Source of the DNA: Allobosea sp.
GTDB taxonomy: Bacteria > Pseudomonadota > Alphaproteobacteria > Rhizobiales > Beijerinckiaceae
Length of the DNA: 64,000 bases
Reading direction: 5' to 3'
NCBI RefSeq assembly: GCF_030695125.1
Contig: NZ_JAUYTP010000068.1
Location: 240,955 to 304,954, forward strand
A program made the translations under genes and the position numbers. Within the stretch, counting starts at the first letter, position 1, and each line of letters starts with the position of its first letter. Below are positions 8,781-17,580 of the stretch, in pieces. Below the pieces are notes generated by a model that saw only the letters and a program-made list of their open reading frames with translations, did not search any database and was not told the DNA's origin.

Positions 8781-11077
8781 CCAGCCAGTTTCAGTTCGGT
8801 TGCAGGGGGGCGCTCGCCGGTAGCGGCGAGGCGCAGCATGGAGTCGACGTCGAGAATCAGGGCGACGAGACCGTCGCCGAGAATGGTGGCGGCCGAAGCG
8901 CCATGGACGGTGCCGTAATTGCCTTCGAGGCTCTTCACGACGACCTGCTGCTGACCGACGATTTCGTCGACCGCGATGCCCACATTGTCGCCGCGCTCGG
9001 TCTCCGCGATGATGATGATGTTCTCGTTGCGGGTCCCCGAAGAGCCCATCACCGCACCCAGCCGATGCAGCGGCGTGATCTCGCCACGCCAGCGCAGAAC
9101 CTCCTGCCCGAAGGTCAGATGCTCGATCGGCGTCGAGGCGAGATGCTGCGTCTCGATCACGCTGGCGATCGGGATGACGTAGCGGTCGGCCCCGCAGCGG
9201 ATGACCATGCCTTCAAGCACGGCCAGCGTCAGCGGCAGGGCGAGCGTGAACTTGCAGCCGCGGCCCGGCTCGGAGTCGACGCTGATGCGCCCGCCGAGCG
9301 ATTCGACGTTCCGGCGCACCACGTCCATGCCGACGCCGCGGCCCGAGACGTCGCTGATCACCTCGGCCGTGGACAGGCCGGCAGCGAAGATGAGCTGGTC
9401 GATCTCTTCCGGAGCGAGCTTCTCGTCGGCCCCGACGAGGCCGCGCGAGCGCGCCTTCGCCAGCAGACGGTCTCGGCCGATGCCGCGACCATCATCCGTC
9501 ACCGAAATCACGATGCGCCCGGCGCGGTGCTCGGCGATGAGCTTGATCGTGCCTTCGGGGCTCTTGCCGGCCGCGATGCGGTCTTCCGGCGTCTCGAGCC
9601 CGTGGTCCATCGAGTTGCGGATCATGTGGGTCAGCGGATCGGCCAACTCCTCGATGATCGTCTTGTCGACTTCGGTGTTTTCGCCCTCCAGAACGAGGCG
9701 CACTTCCTTGCCGAGCGTCTGGGCGAGTTCGCGCACCAGGCGCGGCATGCGCTGGAACACGGCCTTCACCGGCTGCGCGCGCACCGCCATGACGTGGTCC
9801 TGGAGTTCGCGGGTCTGGCGCGACAGGGTCAGGATGCCTTCGGCGGTCTTGGCGTAGACGTCGTAGGGCAGCGAGCGGACGCACTCGACCAGCATCGACT
9901 GGGTGATGACGATCTCGCCGACGAGGTTCATCAGCTTGTCGATGCGGTCGAGATCGACACGCACGCTGACGGCCGTGCGCTGGCGCGCGGCGGCGGCATC
10001 GTTGGCGGGGGCGCGGGCGGCAGCCTTGGCGGCGGGCGCCTCGACCACGGCCGTGACCGGTGCAGCGACCGCGACCGGCGCGGCCGGCGCAGCCTCGGCG
10101 GCCTCGCTGCTGGGGCTGGCGGGGCCGAGTTTGGCCAGGATCGCCGACAGGTCGGCGGCAACCGAACCGGACACCTCGGCATTCCCGGCGGTGGCGGCCG
10201 GAGCCGGCGCGGCTGCGGCGGCGTCCTCGACCACCTCGATCTGGAATTCTTCGGTCGCGAGGGTGAAGTCGAAGCGACTGCAGATGTCTTCGACCGACAG
10301 TTCAGTGCGCATCGTCACGACGAAGCGCATGAAGCAGTCGGAGACGTCGATCGTCTCGAGCGCGGGAACCTGGCCGAGATCGCAGACGATCGAAACGATG
10401 TCGTCGGCCGGCAGCGAAGCGAAAACCACCCGCGGCTCGATCACGCGGCGGAACAAGTCCGATTCGGGCGCGATTCGCAGAATGATCGTGCGGCCGGGCT
10501 TGGTCGAAGCCGGCTTGGCGGGCTCATCGCCCCAGCCCGCGTCGACATTCGACGGCGACGCGGTCTTGGCCTCGACCATCGCCAGCAGATTGCCGAGCGC
10601 CGCGACGCCCAGGGGCGCGTCGGCCGCAGGAGCGGGTGCGGCGACCGGAGCAGGAGCTGCGGCAGGCGGCGGCGGCGCGGCTGCGGGCGCCGCGCCGGGC
10701 GCCTTGCCGACCTGCTCGAGCGCGGCCAGAAGGTCGGGCCGCGGACGGGCCGGCTCGTCGTTGCGGGCGGCCGAGACGAGGTCGGCGACCGCGTCGGAGC
10801 AGCGCAGGAACAGCGCGAACGGAGCATCTTCGAGCGCGACGCGACCCGACCGCAGATGGTCAAGCGAAGCTTCGAAGACGTGCGCGAAAGCCACCAGCTC
10901 GGTGCAGCCGAAGGCGCCGGCGCCACCCTTGATCGAGTGGATGGCCCGGAACGCGGCATTGACGTCTTCGGGATCGGTCGAGCCTTCGTCCAGCGCCTGC
11001 AGACGCAGTTCGAGCGCTCCCAGGAGCTCTTCGCACTCCTGGAAGAATGTCTGCTTGAGTTCAGCCAACGGATCCAT
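8777..11077 (-). CDS. cheA: CheA chemotaxis histidine kinase
   Basis: CheA autophosphorylates and passes phosphate to CheY and CheB. The 766-residue protein has an N-terminal Hpt domain with phospho-His H47 (AIHSIKGGAGAFG), Ala/Pro-rich linkers (about 130-160 and 290-360) around a small central domain, the dimerisation helices (DRIDKLMNLVGEIVITQSML), the HATPase domain (LTHMIRNSMDHGLE, DDGRGIGRDRL, GRGVGMDVVRRN) and a C-terminal CheW-like domain (VLRWRGEITPLHRL). The low-complexity Ala/Pro linker is normal for alphaproteobacterial CheA. It overlaps cheW and follows cheY by 11 bases. Confidence 0.96.
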   Translation of the reverse strand: MDPLAELKQTFFQECEELLGALELRLQALDEGSTDPEDVNAAFRAIHSIKGGAGAFGCTELVAFAHVFEASLDHLRSGRVALEDAPFALFLRCSDAVADLVSAARNDEPARPRPDLLAALEQVGKAPGAAPAAAPPPPAAAPAPVAAPAPAADAPLGVAALGNLLAMVEAKTASPSNVDAGWGDEPAKPASTKPGRTIILRIAPESDLFRRVIEPRVVFASLPADDIVSIVCDLGQVPALETIDVSDCFMRFVVTMRTELSVEDICSRFDFTLATEEFQIEVVEDAAAAAPAPAATAGNAEVSGSVAADLSAILAKLGPASPSSEAAEAAPAAPVAVAAPVTAVVEAPAAKAAARAPANDAAAARQRTAVSVRVDLDRIDKLMNLVGEIVITQSMLVECVRSLPYDVYAKTAEGILTLSRQTRELQDHVMAVRAQPVKAVFQRMPRLVRELAQTLGKEVRLVLEGENTEVDKTIIEELADPLTHMIRNSMDHGLETPEDRIAAGKSPEGTIKLIAEHRAGRIVISVTDDGRGIGRDRLLAKARSRGLVGADEKLAPEEIDQLIFAAGLSTAEVISDVSGRGVGMDVVRRNVESLGGRISVDSEPGRGCKFTLALPLTLAVLEGMVIRCGADRYVIPIASVIETQHLASTPIEHLTFGQEVLRWRGEITPLHRLGAVMGSSGTRNENIIIIAETERGDNVGIAVDEIVGQQQVVVKSLEGNYGTVHGASAATILGDGLVALILDVDSMLRLAATGERPPATELKLAG

Positions 11078-11088
11078 GGACGCAAGCC

Positions 11089-11448
11089 TCAGTTCTGGTA
11101 GCGGGCGACGAGGCCGAGCAGCGTGTTGGGCTCGAAGGGTTTGACCATCCAGGCGCTGGCGCCGGCGCGCCGGCCCTCGGCCTTGATCTCAGCGCCGTTC
11201 TCGGTCGTCAAAACGATGATCGGCGTGTTCTGTCCGGCAGGACGGGCCCGGCAAGCCCGGGTGAACTCGATTCCGTCCATCAGGGGCATGTTGAGATCGG
11301 TGATCACGAGATCGGGCCGGAACTGGTCGAACTTGACCAGGCCGTCTTCACCGTTTTCCGCCTCCGCCACCTCGTGGCCGGCATTGCGCAACGTCAGACT
11401 CAGCAAGCTGAGCAGGGTCTTGGTATCGTCGATGGCAAGAATGCGCAT
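11089..11448 (-). CDS. cheY: CheY response regulator (cheA-proximal)
   Basis: A 119-residue receiver domain: D7/D8 acidic pair, phosphoacceptor D51 (VITDLNMPLMDG), LTTE switch segment and the Lys in MVKPFEP. It lies directly upstream of cheA. It is clearly different from the operon-distal CheY, which has LLDWNMDG at the phosphorylation site, so the two probably divide the roles of motor binding and phosphate sink. Confidence 0.93.
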   Translation of the reverse strand: MRILAIDDTKTLLSLLSLTLRNAGHEVAEAENGEDGLVKFDQFRPDLVITDLNMPLMDGIEFTRACRARPAGQNTPIIVLTTENGAEIKAEGRRAGASAWMVKPFEPNTLLGLVARYQN

Positions 11449-11453
11449 TCAAA

Positions 11454-11735
11454 TCACTCCAGAACGAGAGCGCTGTGAGCGGGATCGAACCCGATCGCCT
11501 GCAGGGAATCGCGGCACTCTACCGAAGCCGCCTTGAGCGAGACCGACAAACCGCGCGCCTTGGCGCTGGTGGCGGCGGAATGCAACAACTGGATCCAAAG
11601 GCTGGGAAACGGGCCCGCATCGGCACATTCGACGGCGATGCTCTCCTTCTGCTCCAGCGCCACGAGCAGCTGGTTGCGGAAGGTGGCCGCTTCCGAGCGG
11701 CCGAGGAAGGCAGGGAGGGAGACGGTGATGACCAT
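11454..11735 (-). CDS. STAS-domain-like protein of the chemotaxis operon
   Basis: A 93-residue protein with the beta-alpha pattern of STAS proteins (VITVSLPAFLGRSEAATFRNQL, ESIAVECADAGPFPSLWIQLL, LSVSLKAASVECRDSLQAIGF). It ends 5 bases before cheY. STAS proteins in this position are common in alphaproteobacterial che operons, but their role is not settled; docking to a kinase or receptor cluster is a guess. The Ser at the usual STAS phosphorylation position is not obvious. Confidence 0.7.
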   Translation of the reverse strand: MVITVSLPAFLGRSEAATFRNQLLVALEQKESIAVECADAGPFPSLWIQLLHSAATSAKARGLSVSLKAASVECRDSLQAIGFDPAHSALVLE

Positions 11736-11942
11736 GTGACTCGACCCAAGATTGCGCCAGTCAACATCGCGCCCAAGTGGTAAAAATTTCCCTAACCATG
11801 CGACGTTACGTCAATCATTTAGGCCGTACGCCGGCCAAATGCGGCAAAAGAGCCACATCAACAGGCGCTCCCCGGCGCTGTGCGGGGCTTTCGCGGCGCG
11901 CGGATGCCCTTGCGGGAGGCAGTGCCCCCCGAGTCGGCCGCG

Positions 11943-12410
11943 TCAGAACATGCTGTTGCTGATCGCCCGCGGAACCAGCGAGATGCTGCCGCTGGCCTCG
12001 CGGTACTTGCGCGGGATGTTGATGATTCCCGAGACATGCAGCCAGAGATTGTTGGGGGAGATCGGCTTGGTGATGATCTCATGGGCGCCGAGCTTCGCCG
12101 CCTGGACGACCGAGCGGCGGTCCGGCTTCTCCATCATCACCAGCACGGGCGCCTTGGCGAAGGGCGAGGTCTTGAACGAGCGAATCGCCGCGAGGCATTT
12201 CGTGCTGCCGTTATCCGGCAGGTCCCAGTCGAGGATCACGATGTTGGGCTGTTTCTGGATGAACATCGTCGCCGCCGAGGCGAGGTCCGACGCCTCGAAA
12301 ATGCGGCTGAGCTGCGCCTGATAGAGCATCGTGCGGACGATGCGGCGGTAATGCGGGCTCGGATCGATCAGGAGGACCGAGAGATTCGGGAATGACGGCG
12401 CGATATGCAT
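11943..12410 (-). CDS. Atypical single-domain response regulator
   Basis: A 155-residue receiver-like protein. The phosphoacceptor is D61 (NIVILDWDLPDNGS) and the conserved Lys is in EIITKPISPNN. Near the N-terminus the usual DD pair is reduced to one acidic residue (LLIDPSPHYRR), which may weaken metal binding. About 25 residues follow the fold and end in ISNSMF. A gap of about 200 bases separates it from the STAS gene. It fits the operon as a further CheA target or a scaffold, but its partner is unknown. Confidence 0.82.
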   Translation of the reverse strand: MHIAPSFPNLSVLLIDPSPHYRRIVRTMLYQAQLSRIFEASDLASAATMFIQKQPNIVILDWDLPDNGSTKCLAAIRSFKTSPFAKAPVLVMMEKPDRRSVVQAAKLGAHEIITKPISPNNLWLHVSGIINIPRKYREASGSISLVPRAISNSMF

Positions 12411-12483
12411 GGCGCGGAACTCGACAACTCACTCAACCGGAACAGACGTCACACCAAAAGCTTAACGAGGCGGCCTCCGGGTT

Positions 12484-13938
12484 CTAGACATTGAGGCCGA
12501 AGCGGAAGCCGCCCCAGTGCCGGCCCTTGACCATGATCGGTGCCGACAGGTCTTCCATCACCAGAAACTGGCCGCCGCCCATGTCGCGCCGGTAGGTCTG
12601 CAGCAGGAACGGTTTCCGGTTGCGCGCGGCCGCCAGGCCGGTGCGATCGTCGAAGATCCGCCGGTTGCGGCAATTGGCGTTGTTCCACACGGGATCAGGA
12701 CCCTGCGGATGCGCATATTTGGCATTGTGAGTCGGGAGGAAGCCGTTGCGATCGACCGCCGCGCAGAACACGATGCGTCGGTTGGACGCCAGCAGCGGCT
12801 CCTGGATCGGCGGCAGGACCCGGTCGCACAGGTCGACGAAACGCGTCATGTGCTGCACCGGGTCGCTCCCGGCGATCGGCTGGTAGTTTTCGTCGAACAG
12901 GTCGGCGAGCGTGAGAGCCCCGCGATCGAGCGCGGTTTCGAACAGGCCGCCGATCCGGGCCGCGGTCTCCATCGCCGTCGCGATCAGTTCGGACTGGGCG
13001 GTGCGGACACCGGACGCGGCGATGGTGCCCAGGATGCCTTCGCTGATCGAGACCAGCGCATCGGTGCGCTGCGAGGCCTTGACCAGGTTCTCGCTCGAAT
13101 GGTCGACGCCATCGACCAGAGCGCGCAGATCCTCGCCGACCTTGGCGAAGGCGACGGCATTCTCGCGCGTCGGGTTCGAGATGGCATCGATATCGCCGAT
13201 GAGCTCGACCACAGAGCGGCTGAAACTATCGAGTTCGCCGATCTGCTGCGCGATCGACTGGCTCTCGTCGGAAGCGCGCCTGGCCGTCAGGGCATTTTCG
13301 TCGCTCTTGATCGCCAGCAAATCGACCGACTTGACCAGGGCCTCGAGTTGCCGGGAACTGAGCGCAGTGGCCTCGCGGGTCTGTTCGGCGAGATGCTTCA
13401 CAGCCGCCGCGATCACCGCGAAGCCACGCCCCGCCGTTCCGCTGCGGGCCGCTTCGACGCCGGCATTGACCGACAGCAGCTGAATTTCGCGCGTGATCGA
13501 CTGGATGGCGTCGCTCGACGCCCGGACCTTGTGGGCGTCGGCGACCGCCTGGGCGAGCGCCTGCGAGATCGTCTGGGCACCGAGCGAGAGCGCCTCGATG
13601 TCCGACTGCGCTGCATTGAGCCCCAGCCGTACCGCTCCCGTGACCCGCTCCAGCCCCTGGCGGACGGCCGAGGCCGTGCTCTGCGCGCCCTCCGCCGCCT
13701 TTTGAATCGAGCGATTGGCGCGCGACACCTGATCGACGGCGGTCACGACGCGGTGCAGGCCATGCGTCTGGCCGTCGAGGTTGCGGGTCACGTCTCCGAT
13801 CCGCCCGGAGATGTCCGTGATCTCGGCGCCCAGCTTCCCGAAGCGCTCCGAGATGTCGCGGACCGCCCGCGCCGCCGCAGCCTCGTCCGGCAGGTCGTCG
13901 AAGGCCGGCTCGGGGGCGTTCAGCGCAAGCGCGTGCAT
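12484..13938 (-). CDS. Soluble methyl-accepting chemotaxis protein with C-terminal sensor domain
   Basis: A 484-residue receptor with no transmembrane segment. The N-terminal two thirds is a coiled-coil signalling domain (tip region IQLLSVNAGVEAARSGTAGRGFAVI). About 140 C-terminal residues form a Cache/PAS-like module with NGFLPTHNAKYAHP, NRRIFDDRTG and PIMVKGRHWGGFRFGL. Domain order is therefore inverted compared with a standard MCP. The ATG at 13938 has GAGGAG upstream and is preferred over an upstream in-frame start. As first gene of the operon it may be the cluster's dedicated cytoplasmic receptor. Confidence 0.88.
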   Translation of the reverse strand: MHALALNAPEPAFDDLPDEAAAARAVRDISERFGKLGAEITDISGRIGDVTRNLDGQTHGLHRVVTAVDQVSRANRSIQKAAEGAQSTASAVRQGLERVTGAVRLGLNAAQSDIEALSLGAQTISQALAQAVADAHKVRASSDAIQSITREIQLLSVNAGVEAARSGTAGRGFAVIAAAVKHLAEQTREATALSSRQLEALVKSVDLLAIKSDENALTARRASDESQSIAQQIGELDSFSRSVVELIGDIDAISNPTRENAVAFAKVGEDLRALVDGVDHSSENLVKASQRTDALVSISEGILGTIAASGVRTAQSELIATAMETAARIGGLFETALDRGALTLADLFDENYQPIAGSDPVQHMTRFVDLCDRVLPPIQEPLLASNRRIVFCAAVDRNGFLPTHNAKYAHPQGPDPVWNNANCRNRRIFDDRTGLAAARNRKPFLLQTYRRDMGGGQFLVMEDLSAPIMVKGRHWGGFRFGLNV

Positions 13939-14196
13939 GGTCGGCGGCTCCTCGGCGGGCCTCAGCAATCCAGCGTCAACCTAGCAAAACGCGGTAAATC
14001 GCGGGTTAACGCTACGGGAAGAGCGATGGGCCGCAGCCTCGCTGCCATCATGCAGCGACAGCCCCCTCCGCAACGAGAGATTGATCATGAGGCGAGCGCA
14101 GACTGTAAAAAACCGTATTATGGATGCATCCGCCGTCTGGGCTCCCGCATAACGTCGGGGCAAAGCCGAATCCGGCGCCGCTCATGGAGGATCACG

Positions 14197-14943
14197 ATGA
14201 TCACCGCTCATTCCGTCTCACGCCGCTCGCTGCTCGGCTTCGGCGCCACCGCCATCGCCCTGTCTGCAGCGCCCAAGGTCTGGGCCCAGGCGGCAGCCCC
14301 CGCCGCGCCGACCGGGCCTTTTTCCCTGCCCAAGCGCGCCTATGAGGCGGCCGCGCTGGAGCCGCATATCGACGCCATGACGATGGACATCCATTACACC
14401 CGCCATCATGCGGCGTTCATCACAGGGCTGAACAACGCCGCCAAGGACCATGGCGTCCTCGCCGCCAAGCCGATCAACGAACTCCTCGGCGATATCGGCG
14501 CCCTGCCGGAAGCCGTGCGCCTGGCGGTCCGCAACGCCGGCGGCGGCCATGCCAACCACAGCATGTTCTGGGAGATCATGGGGCCCGGCGCCGGTGGCGC
14601 GCCGACCGGAGACGTCGCGGCCGCGATCACCAAGGACCTCGGCGGCTTCGACAAGTTCAAGACCGATTTCGAGGCGGCGGGCCTGCGCGTCTTCGGCTCG
14701 GGCTGGGTCTTCGTCACGGTCGACAAGGCCGGTAAGCTCGCCCTCCTCGCCAAGCCCAACCAGGACAGCCCGCTGATGGACAAGCACATGGTCCTCATGG
14801 GCAACGACGTCTGGGAGCACGCCTATTACCTGAAGTACCAGAACCGCCGCGCCGACTACCTCAAGGGTTGGTGGAACGTGGTCAACTGGGCCAAGGTCAA
14901 CGAGCGATATGCCGCCGCCAAGGCCGGCAAGCTGACCGTCTGA
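14197..14943 (+). CDS. Exported Fe/Mn superoxide dismutase
   Basis: Dismutates superoxide to peroxide and oxygen. The 248-residue protein has a Tat-like leader (SRRSLLGFGATAIALSAAP), suggesting a periplasmic enzyme. Metal ligands are visible: H66 (DIHYTRHH), H120 (GGHANHSMFWE), D203 and H207 (NDVWEHAYY). Q188 in PNQDSPL is the pattern usual in manganese-type or cambialistic enzymes. The ATG at 14197 follows GGAGG at 14186-14190. A long upstream open frame on the same strand is only the antisense shadow of the receptor gene. It has its own terminator-like hairpin downstream. Confidence 0.93.
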   Translation: MITAHSVSRRSLLGFGATAIALSAAPKVWAQAAAPAAPTGPFSLPKRAYEAAALEPHIDAMTMDIHYTRHHAAFITGLNNAAKDHGVLAAKPINELLGDIGALPEAVRLAVRNAGGGHANHSMFWEIMGPGAGGAPTGDVAAAITKDLGGFDKFKTDFEAAGLRVFGSGWVFVTVDKAGKLALLAKPNQDSPLMDKHMVLMGNDVWEHAYYLKYQNRRADYLKGWWNVVNWAKVNERYAAAKAGKLTV

Positions 14944-14967
14944 ACGGCGCACCATCGCAATCAGGAT

Positions 14968-14996
14968 CGATACCCGGCCCCCTCGGCCGGGTATCG
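14968..14996 (+). terminator. Terminator-like hairpin after superoxide dismutase
   Basis: A perfect 12-base stem (CGATACCCGGCC with GGCCGGGTATCG) closes a 5-base loop 25 bases past the stop codon. It is followed by TCGTTTC, a modest T-rich tail. It separates the superoxide dismutase transcript from the iron-regulated mbfA gene. Confidence 0.65.
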
Positions 14997-15054
14997 TCGT
15001 TTCAGGCCTGGCGGCGCCGGCCCTGCGCCCTTGCATCGACGGGTCGGTCGGCCT

Positions 15055-15075
15055 AATTTAGAATTATTCTAAATT
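15055..15075 (+). promoter_or_regulatory. Iron control element (Irr-type operator) before mbfA
   Basis: A 21-base palindrome, perfect on both sides of its central base, with the core TTTAGAATTATTCTAAA. It is AT-rich in a GC-rich setting and ends 12 bases before the preferred mbfA start. This matches the published iron control element pattern (TTAGAA..TTCTAA) bound by Irr in rhizobia and relatives. Overlapping the start region, it would repress mbfA when iron is scarce. Confidence 0.8.
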
Positions 15076-15087
15076 ATGAGGCGCCTG

Positions 15088-16080
15088 ATGCTCTCTCGTT
15101 TTTCCCTTCCGGGTTTCGGCGGCAAGCGTCGCTTCGACGAACTCTCCGAGAAGGAGGTCCTCGCTTTGGCGATTTCCTCCGAGGAGGAAGATGGCCGCAT
15201 CTACGCGACCTACGCGCAGAAGCTGCGGACGGCCTACCCGGCTTCGGCCGCCGTCTTCGATGGCATGGCGAGCGAGGAGGACGGCCACCGCCAGCGCCTG
15301 CTCGCGCTCTATCAGCAGCGTTTCGGCGACGTCGTCCTGCCGATCCGTCGCGAACACGTCGCGGATTTCTATGCACGCAAGCCGGTCTGGCTGGTCGAGA
15401 ACCTCGGTCTTGACCAGATCCGTGCCGAGGCCGAGGACATGGAGCGCCGGGCCAGCGACTTCTACGTCGCCGCCGCCGGTCGCTCGACCGATGTCGAGAC
15501 CCGCAAGCTTCTGGGCACGCTGGCCGCCGCCGAGGCCGCCCACCAAGCCAGGGCGCAGGGGCTCACGGCCGAGCATCTCGACGGCGAGGCCCGCACCAGC
15601 GAGGATGACGCCGCCAAGCGCCAGTTCGTGCTGACCTGGGTCCAGCCCGGCCTCGCCGGCCTGATGGACGGTTCAGTCTCGACGCTTGCCCCGATCTTCG
15701 CAACGGCTTTCGCCACTCAAGACCCCCACACCACCTTCCTGATCGGCCTCTCGGCCTCGGTCGGCGCCGGCATCTCGATGGGCTTCACCGAGGCCGCCCA
15801 TGATGACGGCAAGCTCTCCGGCCGCGGCGCGCCCTGGAAACGTGGCCTTGCCTCGGGCGTGATGACGACGCTGGGCGGGCTCGGCCATGCCCTGCCCTAT
15901 CTGATCCCGCATTTCTGGACCGCGACCACGGTGGCGCTGATCGTCGTTTTCGTCGAACTCTGGGCGATCGTCTGGATCCAGAACCGCTTCATGGAGACGC
16001 CCTTTCTGCGCGCCGCCTTCCAGATCATCCTGGGCGGCGGGCTGGTGCTGGCGGCCGGTATTCTCATCGGCGGGGCATAG
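15088..16080 (+). CDS. mbfA: Membrane-bound ferritin / iron exporter MbfA
   Basis: A 330-residue fusion of an N-terminal ferritin-like (rubrerythrin-type) diiron domain (about 15-150; acidic motifs ISSEEEDGRIYATY, SEEDGHRQRL) and a C-terminal VIT1/CCC1-type membrane domain with several hydrophobic segments (about 175-330; GLMDGSVSTLAPIFATAFAT, SASVGAGISMGFTEA). Known MbfA proteins export iron and protect against iron and peroxide stress. ATG 15088 is chosen because GAGG at 15078-15081 precedes it; the in-frame ATG at 15076 directly abuts the Irr palindrome and has no ribosome binding site. Confidence 0.9.
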   Translation: MLSRFSLPGFGGKRRFDELSEKEVLALAISSEEEDGRIYATYAQKLRTAYPASAAVFDGMASEEDGHRQRLLALYQQRFGDVVLPIRREHVADFYARKPVWLVENLGLDQIRAEAEDMERRASDFYVAAAGRSTDVETRKLLGTLAAAEAAHQARAQGLTAEHLDGEARTSEDDAAKRQFVLTWVQPGLAGLMDGSVSTLAPIFATAFATQDPHTTFLIGLSASVGAGISMGFTEAAHDDGKLSGRGAPWKRGLASGVMTTLGGLGHALPYLIPHFWTATTVALIVVFVELWAIVWIQNRFMETPFLRAAFQIILGGGLVLAAGILIGGA

Positions 16081-16086
16081 GCGCCC

Positions 16087-16185
16087 GTCATGCTCGGGCT
16101 TGCCCCGAGCATCTCTTGCAAAAGGATACGCCTCTTCCGGCAAGAGTTTCTCGGGTCCGCGCAAGCGCGGCCCGAGAATGACGAC
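16087..16185. repeat. Dispersed palindromic intergenic repeat (GTCATGCTCGGG type)
   Basis: A 99-base element with outer arms GTCATGCTCGGG and CCCGAGAATGAC, and an inner stem CTCTTGC / GCAAGAG. It fills the gap between the convergent mbfA and atzE genes. It belongs to the same broad class as the GTCAT...ATGAC elements at 20.6, 21.9, 23.7, 25.8 and 32.9 kb. Confidence 0.75.
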
Positions 16186-17580
16186 CTAGCCCAGCACCGG
16201 CGCCCGCGCCTCGCACGCACCCTCCTGCTGGAGCGCGAACGCCGCCCGCAGGCAGAGATCCTCGCGCCAGGGGGCGGCGATGATCTGCACGCCGATCGGC
16301 AGGCCGTCCCCGAAGACCGGCACCGCCGCGACCGGGAGGCCGATGGCCGAGATCGGCTGGGTGAACAGCCCGAGATTGGGCCGCAGCGGAACGCTCTCGC
16401 CGCGCAACTCCAGCGTCTTCTGTCCGACCAGCGGCGCCGGGCAGGGCGTGGCCGGCGCGATGATCAGGTCGACGTCGGCGAAGACGCGCATCATCGCATC
16501 GTGGAACCAGCGCCGCGCCCGCTGCGCCTGAACGTACCAGGCCGCCGGCAGCATCGCCCCGGCCAGAAAGCGGTCGCGGGTCTCCGGGTCGAAATCATCC
16601 GCCCGCTCCCGCAGGCGGTCGAGATGGAAGGTCGCGCTCTCGCTGTTGGTGATCAGGAAGGCGGCTGCGCGGGCGATCGCCGCGCCCTCGAGCGCCACGC
16701 GCTGCGTCGCGCCCAGCGCCTGCGCCACCCGCGCCACGGCTGCCGCCGCCTCCGGCATGCCCTCGGTCGCGAAATGCCCGCCCGCCATCGCGATCCGCAA
16801 ACCACCGATGCCCGCCTGCAGAGATGGCAGCACCAGCTCGACCGGCCGCTGCGCGCAGGCCGGATCATGCGCGTCCGGCCCCTGCAGCGCGTCATAGGCG
16901 ATCGCCAGATCGGTGACGTCGCGCGCAAAGGGGCCGAGATGGTCGAGCGAATCGCAGAAGGGGAAGCTGCGCGTGCGCGGCAGCCGGCCATAGCTCGGCT
17001 TCAGGCCGAAGACGCCGCAGAGCGAACTCGGCACGCGGATCGAGCCGTTGGTGTCGGAGCCCAGCGAGAGCGGGCTGAACCCCGCCGCCGTCGCCGCGCC
17101 CGAGCCGGAGGAGGAACCGCCGGCCATGCGGGCCGGGTCATGCGGGTTGCGGCAGGGACCGTCATGGGCGTTCTCGCCGGTGAAGTCGTAGGCGTATTCG
17201 CCCATGTTGAGCCCGCCGAGTAGAACGGCGCCCGCCGCCGTCAGCCGCTCGACCAGCACCGCGTCGCGCGCGGCCGGCTTCCGCTCGCGATTGATCTTTG
17301 AGCCCGCCCGGGTCGGCAGGCCTTCAATGTCGAACAGATTCTTGGCCGCGAAGGGCACGCCCGCCAGCGGCCCGAGCGGCGCACCGGTGGCGCGAGCGGC
17401 ATCGACCGCACGCGCCTGCGCCAGCGCCCGCTCGGCGGTGACGTCGGTGAAGGCGTTGACGAGCGGGTCGAGCGCCGCGATGCGGGCGAGGAAGGCTTCC
17501 GTCACAGCCAGGGCCGTCACCTGCCCCTCCCGGACCTGCGCCGCGATGCGGTGGGCCGGCGCGAAGACATCAAGGCTCAC
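16186..17580 (-). CDS. atzE: AtzE-type amidase (1-carboxybiuret hydrolase catalytic subunit)
   Basis: A 464-residue amidase-signature enzyme. The Ser-cisSer-Lys triad is visible: K80 (GVPFAAKNLFD), the cis-Ser in AGGSSSGSG and nucleophile S180 (SDTNGSIRVPSS). AtzE with its small partner AtzG deaminates 1-carboxybiuret to 1,3-dicarboxyurea in s-triazine degradation. Related HpxY acts in oxalurate metabolism. The GTG at 17580 overlaps the atzG stop (GTGA), and the length fits AtzE; upstream in-frame extension runs antisense to nothing conserved and is rejected. The neighbouring small subunit gene makes the AtzE call stronger than a generic amidase. Confidence 0.85.
   Translation of the reverse strand: MSLDVFAPAHRIAAQVREGQVTALAVTEAFLARIAALDPLVNAFTDVTAERALAQARAVDAARATGAPLGPLAGVPFAAKNLFDIEGLPTRAGSKINRERKPAARDAVLVERLTAAGAVLLGGLNMGEYAYDFTGENAHDGPCRNPHDPARMAGGSSSGSGAATAAGFSPLSLGSDTNGSIRVPSSLCGVFGLKPSYGRLPRTRSFPFCDSLDHLGPFARDVTDLAIAYDALQGPDAHDPACAQRPVELVLPSLQAGIGGLRIAMAGGHFATEGMPEAAAAVARVAQALGATQRVALEGAAIARAAAFLITNSESATFHLDRLRERADDFDPETRDRFLAGAMLPAAWYVQAQRARRWFHDAMMRVFADVDLIIAPATPCPAPLVGQKTLELRGESVPLRPNLGLFTQPISAIGLPVAAVPVFGDGLPIGVQIIAAPWREDLCLRAAFALQQEGACEARAPVLG

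Noticed and set aside
12517..14196. Long plus-strand open frame running into the superoxide dismutase gene
   Set aside because: It is antisense to the soluble receptor gene and rich in Arg, Asp and Ala in the manner of high-GC shadows. The superoxide dismutase has its own ribosome binding site and Tat leader at 14197.
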